From: Microascus cirrosus
Taxonomy: Eukaryota > Ascomycota > Sordariomycetes > Microascales > Microascaceae
Assembly: GCA_030271035.1 (NCBI GenBank)
Contig: JAMBUN010000300.1
Location: 119,211 to 183,210 of the forward strand
Direction of reading: 5' to 3'
Length of the DNA stretch: 64,000 nucleotides
Shown here: one piece after another, positions 56,314 through 64,000 of the stretch
How positions within the stretch are numbered: position 1 is the stretch's first letter
Layout of the letters: every line of letters starts with the position of its first letter
Notes under the pieces: model-generated
Told to the model about the DNA's origin: nothing
Database searches by the model: none
What the model saw: the letters and a program-made list of their open reading frames with translations, nothing else
Made by a program: the position numbers and the translations under genes

Positions 56314-58035
56314 CTACCCTCTCCTCGCCCTCTTCCTCCTGCCCCCGGAGCTCCCCTCCTCATCCTCACTTTCCTCTCTAACACTCTTCTCATTCCCCTT
56401 CTTGATCGAGATTAGACACCCCTGCTCCTTCAGCCTCTTCGTAAGCGGCGTGCTCGCCTGCATCCCTGGGAAATCCTTCGCGTTGTACACCGTAAACACG
56501 TCGCTCAGCACTTGCGCCACGATGGGGAACTTCTTTCCGCTCTGCGTGCTCGCGATAGGGTCGATAATCACCAGCGCAAACTTCAGCCTGAAGCTCCCTG
56601 GCGTCCGGCACGACAGGTCCGGGAAGCAGAAGAAGCACCCCTCCTCGCCGTTTTCGTCCAGCCCCACAAAGGGTGAGGCCACCAGCGTGCCCATCAGCCG
56701 CCTTTGTTGCCGGTAGTCTTCCGGCATCGCGGAGCTATCCTGCTCTCCCGTCGAGTCCCATATCGAGCAGTGCATCACCGAGAATGGATACCGTATGCGC
56801 TGGTTGATCTCCTCCTTTGAAAGGCTCGGATCCTCAACCGTCAGCTGCACGATCGGTGGCGGGTCGATCACGCGCCGGTCCCGCTCACCGAAGCCGCACG
56901 ACCGCGCTGCCACAGGCTGCTGCCGCACGCGTATGCGGTACTCGGACTGCGTCGCGGGGAGGGAAGGCATCCTTGGCATGGGCGCCCGCGGCACGACATT
57001 GCTGCCCTGCGGCCGACCCTGAGGCTCTTCGTTGCTTAGGAGGTCGGCGATCTTGACCTGGTTGCTGGTCTTGGGCTCGGACCGTGGCGACCAGGTCAGG
57101 CGTGTCTGAGGACTCGGGGGCTGCACCGTCTGTTGCGCGTGTACGGCCTGGGGGTAGGCCGGTGGTAGTCTGGGGTGAGGGTGCATGTCGGAATAGGAGT
57201 AGTGGTCGTCGGTGGACTGTCGCTTGTTGGGGCGCAGAGGTGGTGGCTGTTGAGGTTGGTATGCTTGCTGGTGGGGAGGTAGTGTCAGTGGCAGCGGGGA
57301 CTGCTGTTGCTGCTGATGTATCCTCGGCAGGCTGGGGGCATGGCCCTGCGAGACCCGGGCATCCTGGAAGTCCTCTGCCGATCTCTCGCTCGTCGTTGAC
57401 GACAGGGTGGGTGACACGCGCGCTAAATCCTGGACGGCGCTCCGCCTCTGGTGAGCGAGGGCGGCGACGTGGTGCAGCGGCTGGCTCGTGGGTGCCGGCA
57501 GGGGCGGCGACGACTGCTGACTGGGCGAGGGCGTCTGGTAGTCGTGGTAGTTGTATGTTGGCTTGACGTTGGTGTGGAGGGAAGGGGGGAGGGCAGGAGG
57601 TGCCGGCGCGCTTGGGGTTGCCGAGGAGGATGATGTAGTCGGGTTCGGCGTGTGGGCGGGGGAGACATGGGCATTTGAGCCTGCACCCGACATGAGGCTC
57701 GACGGCGGTGGCAGGCGCAGGGGTGTTTGGTCTGCGGCGTAATACCCGGCCGCGCCCACATGCCGGGCACCACCGTACGCTGGCTCATGTATCCAGCCGT
57801 CCAGTGGTCTCGCCATCGTGTCCACCATGGTATGGCCGAAAGTGTGTCTCGGAAAAGACTCGACAGCCGTAGACGACATGTATGCAGGCGGTTGTATGTG
57901 GGCGTGCGGAGGACTGGGGGATACAAGGTGCGATGGGCTGGTCGTTGCTTGGCTCCGCGGCGTGCCGAAGCGTGCGGTCTTTCGTTGACTGGTATCGGAA
58001 AGCCACGTTAATACTCGCTGATCCGCCACGCCCAT
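56314..58035 (-). CDS. velC: Velvet-family regulator, VelC type
   Basis: Intronless frame of 573 aa from the ATG at 58035; a second in-frame ATG at 57879 would give 521 aa, close to the size known for VelC of Aspergillus nidulans. About 360 residues of Pro/Gln/Ser/His-rich sequence precede the velvet domain at about 364-542: AARSCGFGERDRRVIDPPPI, then VMHCSIWDSTG, then MGTLVASPFVGLDENGEEG, then FCFPDLSCRTPGSFRLKFAL, with KDFPGMQASTPLTKRLKEQG near the end. It finishes in an acidic stretch and a basic GGRRKRARRG, a likely nuclear signal. The velvet domain binds DNA with an NF-kB-like fold. A long N-terminus with a C-terminal domain separates VelC from VosA, which has the domain first. It controls sexual/asexual development in related fungi. 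Confidence 0.92.
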   Translation of the reverse strand: MGVADQRVLTWLSDTSQRKTARFGTPRSQATTSPSHLVSPSPPHAHIQPPAYMSSTAVESFPRHTFGHTMVDTMARPLDGWIHEPAYGGARHVGAAGYYAADQTPLRLPPPSSLMSGAGSNAHVSPAHTPNPTTSSSSATPSAPAPPALPPSLHTNVKPTYNYHDYQTPSPSQQSSPPLPAPTSQPLHHVAALAHQRRSAVQDLARVSPTLSSTTSERSAEDFQDARVSQGHAPSLPRIHQQQQQSPLPLTLPPHQQAYQPQQPPPLRPNKRQSTDDHYSYSDMHPHPRLPPAYPQAVHAQQTVQPPSPQTRLTWSPRSEPKTSNQVKIADLLSNEEPQGRPQGSNVVPRAPMPRMPSLPATQSEYRIRVRQQPVAARSCGFGERDRRVIDPPPIVQLTVEDPSLSKEEINQRIRYPFSVMHCSIWDSTGEQDSSAMPEDYRQQRRLMGTLVASPFVGLDENGEEGCFFCFPDLSCRTPGSFRLKFALVIIDPIASTQSGKKFPIVAQVLSDVFTVYNAKDFPGMQASTPLTKRLKEQGCLISIKKGNEKSVREESEDEEGSSGGRRKRARRG

Positions 58036-61000
58036 TGGCACGAGACATGCAGCAGTAACAGGGCGGGAGACACGAAGAGCCTGGGGCGCCGGGTGCCAGG
58101 TGGCCGGACATGAAGACAAGGCGAGTTTCAAACGTATACGGGGATGGAACGGGGGAAGGAGGGCGTACAACGGTGCAGACTGTGGAGCAACGACATGCAG
58201 AGGGAGACTTGGGCATCAGTGGCGCTGCGAGGAAGCAAACTTACAGGAAGTCGGCGATTGAAGTCGAACGAAGTGAAAGAACGAAGTGATGAAGACTGCA
58301 GAACCTGCAGGGAACCGAGAGGGTGGCGTTCCTTAGTCTTTTACCTCTGCCTTTTTTTCTTTCCCGATCTTCAAGATACCCCAGCTGGGTGACCGAGATG
58401 AGTTGCGGACTGGGTTGCCCGTTGCCTGCAAGGGAACTAGACTGAGAGCCCGCGCAGCTCGAGTTGAGGAATGGATTTGGCTTGTAAGGTCGCTAAGGGT
58501 CCAATGGCAGCCCGCTGGCCACATCCGAAAGCAGTCCGGTGCCGATTGACAACGCAGAAGTCGGCGGGCGCTCGCTGTGGCGTCGAGTCGGTGAAGGGCG
58601 GGCCCGTTGTGGAGCGAGTTCTCGGAGCAAGTCGCACAAGGGGAGCTACGTCTATCTCGCCTCGGGCGACGCTCTGGAAGTGGATCGTGGGAGAGAGCGA
58701 GGAATGCGTGTCCCTCACGGGTGGCTACATATGCTAGGATAAAACCCGCAGGGTGAGGTGAAAACGTGGCACGCCGACAGGAAGCGAGAGACGAAATAGG
58801 ATTAGGTGGGATCCTTGGATGAAAGTCGGAGCGGGGGCGGCGTGGTGACGGAAATTATGTTCCAAGAGAGTGCTGGGAGGTGTTACCAAGGTAGACGACG
58901 GTGACCGTGAGCTGTTTGTCCCAGCAAAGGCCTGGTGGGCCTGCACCTGGTTCGCGGGTTCACCGAGATGATGCGTATGAACTGGAGGGTTGCAGCGGTG
59001 CGGTGGCCTAGGTTGGTAGACAGCGTGATAGGCCCGCTCGTCTGTCGGTTCCCGGGCAGAACTTGCCAGTGCTGTCGGAGCCAGGGGACAATGGAGGGGT
59101 CGAGGTCCGGTGCTGATAGGGCGTCTGGGATGTAATCTGCCTGTTGCCAGAGGCCCAATGCGACACCAAGCTGTTGATGGCTGCAAGAGAGACCGAATAC
59201 GCGCGGCGACGGTTGGTGAAGAGGCGGAGTCGATAGGTGCTGCACCCGTGTTTGCTGGATGCAGGCCGTTGCGGAGTGATAGAACGAGAGACGCAGGTGG
59301 AAAGAGGCAATGGGAAGTCGTAGGTATATAACGAATGTCAAGAATCTTCAGTCTTGTGATTCGGCGTCGGAAGGAAAGAAAGGATGAGCAGTCTTCTTTC
59401 TATCTCTGGTGGGTACATGAGATGGAAGGTGGCCCGGGGATATATACAGTCGAGGTTCAGAAGTTCATGCCTGTGCCGAGCGGCGGCGGCGCGATATGAT
59501 ATAGCGACATATAACCCTGGGGATCTGCCTTCATACAGGAGCCGGCACACACGGTGTTATAGCGACCCGGGGTCGGATGAAGCATGGAAGGAGGCACGGA
59601 AGCCGGTAAAGGTGGGAAGGTGCGAAAAAGGTACGGCTGGAATGGTACCGACAATTATTGCCCGCGCTCTACCTAGGGCCCAAAAGAAAGATCGGAAGGC
59701 CCGCCCGGGGAGAACCAACCGCAAAACGTAACTTGGGGTGGCCCATGGGCAGGGACCGGCAGTCGACGATCTACGGGGGTTCGCCCGCATCCGTCATACT
59801 TTTTATTTTTCTCTGGGTCGGAGCTTGGTTCAGGTTGTTTGCAGCCTGCAGGAGGAAAGACGGAGGGGGCAGGGGGCAACCGTTCCCGCATGTTACCTTC
59901 GACGTTCTTTTCCTGGAACGGGGGTGTCGCATTTGTCCAAGGTACAAGGGTTGGGCAGGGACGGCTGCGGATGAGCCGGGTAGTGGGACTTGGAGCGCTG
60001 ACCAGGAAGGAAGGATGGTTCCGTGGAGGGGGGGCGAACGGTCGAGCTGCATGTGCTGGGGGTGCGGGCAGAGGCCCGGGGGGAAGGGGGGGTGTGGGCT
60101 TTGCCTTGGCCGTGCTTGCACCCCCCTCCGGAGGTGAGGAAGGCGCGAGGCAATGGGGGGGTTGTTAATTCGCACCTACCCAAACCCAGGACGCAGGTAA
60201 TGCTGCCGAGTTTGCTGAAGCGTGCGCATGAGGAATTGCAAAGGGAACGTTTGAACTGGCTATATTTCGACCTCCAGCCTGCCTGCTGGGTTATATTCCC
60301 GGCGTCAACCCTGATTGATCCATTCAGCTGAACATGGCTCTCCGTCTGACGCACCCCATGCATGCCGTGGCTTGATGAGCAGGGAAGCGAGCGACAGAAG
60401 ACCAGACGGACCACCATCCTCGCCTGTGACGTGACCAGACTTTCACCAGCCTGCATCTCCATGGTCACAAGAACGAAGTTGCGGTTCCGCATTTCCTGAT
60501 ACCGATAACCCCAATCGTCACCCACGCCTAAAAGCCAAACCCCAACCTACCGGTTTCAAAAAAAGCTGAGCCGAACCCGGGCCAAACCCTTTCTAGAAGC
60601 TCAAGAGGCAAACTTGGCTTGACTGAGAAAAACGGGTGGTGGCGAACGACAGAAACCCTGGACTCGGATTTTTTTTTTTTCTTCAGGCATTCCCGGGGAC
60701 CTCTTCACATACTCTTTCCGAGAATTATCTTTCTCTAGGCTTGGTGAGGGAGATAAAGAGAGGGGAGTCCGGAAACGGAATGTCGGAGGACAGTGGGTGA
60801 GCGGCAAGCCGAGCGTCAGGCCGAGTCGCGGACGCGCTTCGAATCTAAATAGCCGTGCCGCGCCCAGTTCTCCCGATCCAGTTCGAGAGGCTGGATTTCA
60901 TCCCCCAATACTCATTCCATCGTTCAATCGATCTATGAGTCCTCTCGAGATGTGCTGTTCTGTCTTAAGTGCACCATTATGACACAGAACGTAATAAGGT

Positions 61001-63948
61001 CGCGAGAGTGCCTCCGCAGCGTCGTCTACCTCTTACACGCTAGCTGCCAGTCCGTAATACCTCTACATTCATATCAAGCTTCCGTCGGTATAACAGGCCT
61101 AACTGACTTGTCGCGTCCCTGAGTGGGCCGACCCCGCGTTCCTGGAGAAACACGGCTTTTGCTACCTCATGCATCCCCGGCACCGGCTTTTATCTCCAGA
61201 TTACACGAGCACCGGACGGCGATGATCCCGATGTCCCGATTCGTCCAGTCTCGTCCACCTCCTCTATCGCCTTCACGTCCGGCTCATCAATCAAGGGGAT
61301 CACCGACCTGGATGGGACCAATTCTTTTGGTTTGCTCGCGGCTTTCCTCCTCGGAGCTCGTTCCGTTCCCCAGATGGGTATCCCGAGAAGGGGTCCCGGA
61401 ACCAAAAGATGACCTGGGACTTGGATTTCCTGCCGCGTGTGAGGTTGATGAGCGGAGGCACCTTTGGAATTGTCGCAGGAGGTGTTTGCTTGTGCCTGGC
61501 TGCTTGACACTTATACAGGGGCGTTAACGGTTTCTTGGGTGGTGATATACAGGCAGGTGCGCTGTGGCTGCCTCCTGCCACGGGGAGCGAAAACGTAGCT
61601 CAAACCGGATAATCGTAACAGAGCATCTCAATTTCTCGATGAGGATCTCGTCAGAATCGGTCGACGATCCCTTCTACATCCGGCTTCTATTGAGCACGAC
61701 AACTGATTCCCATTACCCACGAGGCCCTTTGTGGCTTCAGCTTGCATCGATACTGAATGTGATCAGCTCCCTCTACACTCCGGTGCGCTCGCATCGTCAT
61801 AATTTACTGCAGCGATAGGGGAAAAAAAATAAAGTTGGACCGTCACAGGCCACCATCCAAATTAGGAGGAAGCTCAACTCGAAGCGGGGTGGCTTGTCCT
61901 TCAGCCCCCCACAAACCAGCCGCCATGGCACCATTTCTCCATGAAAACGGTTACGCTAGTGTGGACGCTAAGCAGAAGGATGCGGGCTGCGCGTCCGCGC
62001 TGGGTGCACAACAACGATGTTGAGCGGGAGAAAACGCCACCAACAGGACTCGAGCTGGAGCTCGGCTCCGCATGGACCTGATGCGTGTGTTATTCGAGAT
62101 GCCAGCCCACGTTTGGCAGCGGGTAGCGCCACGACCCGGGATGCTCATTGCTTTTTTTTCCTTTTGGGCAGGGCTGAACGGGATAGAGTTTACGCTTATA
62201 ATATGGGGATGTATGGCGTTTTGCGTTCGGTGCGTTCTGTCGGACGACTAGGGAAAAAAGGGTAGTGCTCTGTGTCTGGTAGAAGCGAAGGCTTTCCTGG
62301 ACTGGAGATCAATTCATCCGGACTTGATGCGTGCAAGCTGCTCAAGGGAGGAGTGATCCGGGTAGCAGCACTGGTCCGCCTGAAGCCAGTCGCGAGTGAA
62401 GCTGCGGAGCCAAGCCCCCCCAAGGAACTCCCTTCATTCAGCTCGGACTCGACTCGCTACGCCCGCCATCTCACCGACTCCCTTCCGTCCCTCACCTTGA
62501 GGACCCAAAAAAGCCCCGATCCCAACGCCCTCTCCCCGCCACCATCCCAACCGCCAACGCACCAAAAAGTGATCAGTTACTCATTGCCCAGACATGTGCA
62601 AACAAAAGAATACTGTACGTGGATTGGCAGAAGAAAAAGTGACAGATGACAAGTGATATGTTACACGCATATTCCCGGCCAGCAAACAGCCCGTCCAGGT
62701 TAAACAATGGGCCCCTCGTCGAGCATTTTCCCAAAGGGTTAGACTTGACGGGGAGGAGGGGGGAGGTGGTGCCAACCCATTTTCTTTTTGGCATCGACAG
62801 ATTTTATTCTTCCATGTTTTCGGAGCCGGTTCGGTCGGAACCGAGGGGGTGACAGGGAAGAGGGGAGTGTGGGGTTGCGTAGGGTTGCGTGAAGTGGTCG
62901 TTCGTTTTCGTTCTTGCTTGCTTTTGAAGTGTCCAGCCTGTGCAGTGCGATTTCGGGGGCTTTGTGGTCCCAAGCCTGCTCGTAGCAATGCCTGGGGCAA
63001 TTGAATATGCATGCCATGTGGCAGATGGAGCTCTGGGTTTGGCGCACAACAACAATGGCCTCCCACCTGTGCCCTGAATCTCCGGGACGGAAGACAGGCC
63101 TGAGTCTGGCTTAGCTCAGGTTGGTGGGGGGACAAAGCGCGCATCTTTTTCCTGGGAATCCTTTCTTGCTTGCATGTTCGGAAACGAGGGCAGGGTACAG
63201 GGGTTCGGCATAGGGCGGGGAACAAGGGTGGTAGGGCCAGCTGTCCCGGCCACCATTATTCCGCGTCAAAGCCTAAATGCCAACTGTAGAGCAGCCGGAT
63301 CGCTCACTGTCCAGCAAGAGCACGAAATTCGAGCCCTCAAGATATACAAACCCACATCTTCGACTACCAATCCCCACGCCCAAACATCTTTCAAAGTTTG
63401 GAGGCCGGACTCCGCCGTCAAAGCGGCATAGGTTCAAATCGCGGGACGGTCAGATTGGAGATCAGGGTGGATACGACCCCGATTCCGGGTTCACCACCCC
63501 CAGCGCTGGGGCTCCCCACCAACAAAATTCACGTGCCGAGCCCGCCTTGCAGGGGTATCCCGTCCCCTGTCCACCGGCTCAAGGGTTGCAACGCAAAGCG
63601 TCCGGACTCTGGATCTCAAGAAACGAAAGCCTGCGATTGGCAGCCGTACGGGGAGTCACCTAGGTGTCACGGTCCAACGGCCTTGTGCAAGCCCCCTTGC
63701 TTCGCTGGCAGACGACCGCCTCCCCGGAATTCGGGACGGCAGGCGTTGTCGAGGGGTCGGACTTGATCAGGTGGTCCTCTTTTGTCTCGGGGGTGGTGGC
63801 ACGGCGTTTTTGGGGGCACAGCTAGGAGCTTCGTTTGGTCCGTTGGGATGAGATATGCGGGTGGGTTTAGTGTCATAGCGGAGCCATTGGTGTTCTTCAC
63901 CTCCTTCATGTTTCGCCTGCTCTTACACTTCCTATGATGCCAATGGCG

Positions 63949-63975
63949 TTTTTTTTTTTTTTTTTTTTTTTTTTT
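63949..63975 (+). repeat. T27 homopolymer
   Basis: Twenty-seven consecutive T, immediately followed by a G-rich motif. Confidence 0.9.
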
Positions 63976-63978
63976 GGT

Positions 63979-64000
63979 GGGGGGTGGGTGGGGGGGAGGG
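63979..64000 (+). other. Predicted G-quadruplex motif
   Basis: Four G runs of 6, 3, 7 and 3 separated by single bases T, T and A, reaching the window edge. Single-nucleotide loops are the most stable class of predicted parallel G-quadruplex. It sits directly after the T27 tract. Confidence 0.75.

Larger units (their letters stand above)
58036..64000. other. Gene-free region upstream of velC
   Basis: Nearly 6 kb to the window edge. No frame shows protein-like motifs; the longest (minus, about 62581-63225) is Pro/Arg/Ser-rich without signature and opens with a non-supported start. Pyrimidine/purine-rich runs and homopolymers occur (T12 at 60669-60680, T27 at 63949-63975). Probably the promoter and long 5' leader of velC plus flanking DNA; part may belong to a gene beyond the window. 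Confidence 0.45.

Noticed and set aside
62581..63225. 214-codon minus-strand frame
   Set aside because: Pro/Thr/Ser/Arg-rich, no motif, no splice support and no homologous-looking segment; likely chance.
63420..63445. GTTCAAATC, resembling a tRNA T-loop
   Set aside because: Flanking bases do not pair into a T-stem and no acceptor or anticodon arm can be drawn.

Overview
The window is nuclear DNA from a filamentous ascomycete (Pezizomycotina). Evidence: short introns (mostly 49-99 nt) with GTRNGT-like donors, CTAAC/CTGAC branch points and CAG/TAG acceptors; Zn2Cys6 transcription factors; a velvet-family regulator; a COP9 signalosome subunit; and a pogo-like transposon carrying C-to-T nonsense changes of the kind left by repeat-induced point mutation (RIP). 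The genus cannot be told from sequence alone.

Layout. 1-4.6 kb is repeat-derived: an inverted-repeat pair (1-58 / 991-1048) in AT-rich DNA, then a complete but dead pogo/Fot1-type transposon (2712-4556) with perfect 28-bp terminal inverted repeats and TA target duplication. 4.8-15.6 kb is accessory-type: a Zn2Cys6 factor (minus) divergent from a MOSC-domain molybdenum protein (plus), an arrestin-like gene ending in a PPxY motif (minus), and two unrelated MFS transporters (plus). 16-43 kb is dense, conserved eukaryotic core: AKR1 palmitoyltransferase, a FAX/metaxin-like GST-fold protein, SRP receptor beta, cystathionine beta-synthase, the RCM1 25S rRNA methyltransferase, RAD23, a DCR2-like phosphatase, TFIIIB subunit BDP1, the BRE1 H2B ubiquitin ligase, a SARAF-like ER protein and a large C6 factor. 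44-50.6 kb has no recognisable gene. 50.6-58 kb holds COP9 signalosome subunit 1, a mitochondrial PPR-like protein and a VelC-type velvet regulator. From 58 kb to the end (6 kb) I see no gene; the window closes with a T27 tract and a strong G-quadruplex motif.

Exon models were built by hand: phases close at every junction and each complete model has a length divisible by three. Nineteen protein genes are supported, 18 firmly in family terms and one (arrestin-like) tentatively. No tRNA, rRNA, CRISPR or secondary-metabolite core enzyme was seen. The genes do not form one pathway. The only thematic link is developmental control: COP9 signalosome and velvet genes lie 4 kb apart, each next to a large gene-free stretch. 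I found no convincing new biological system; the most unusual items are the gene-free regions, the degraded transposons and some gene structures.
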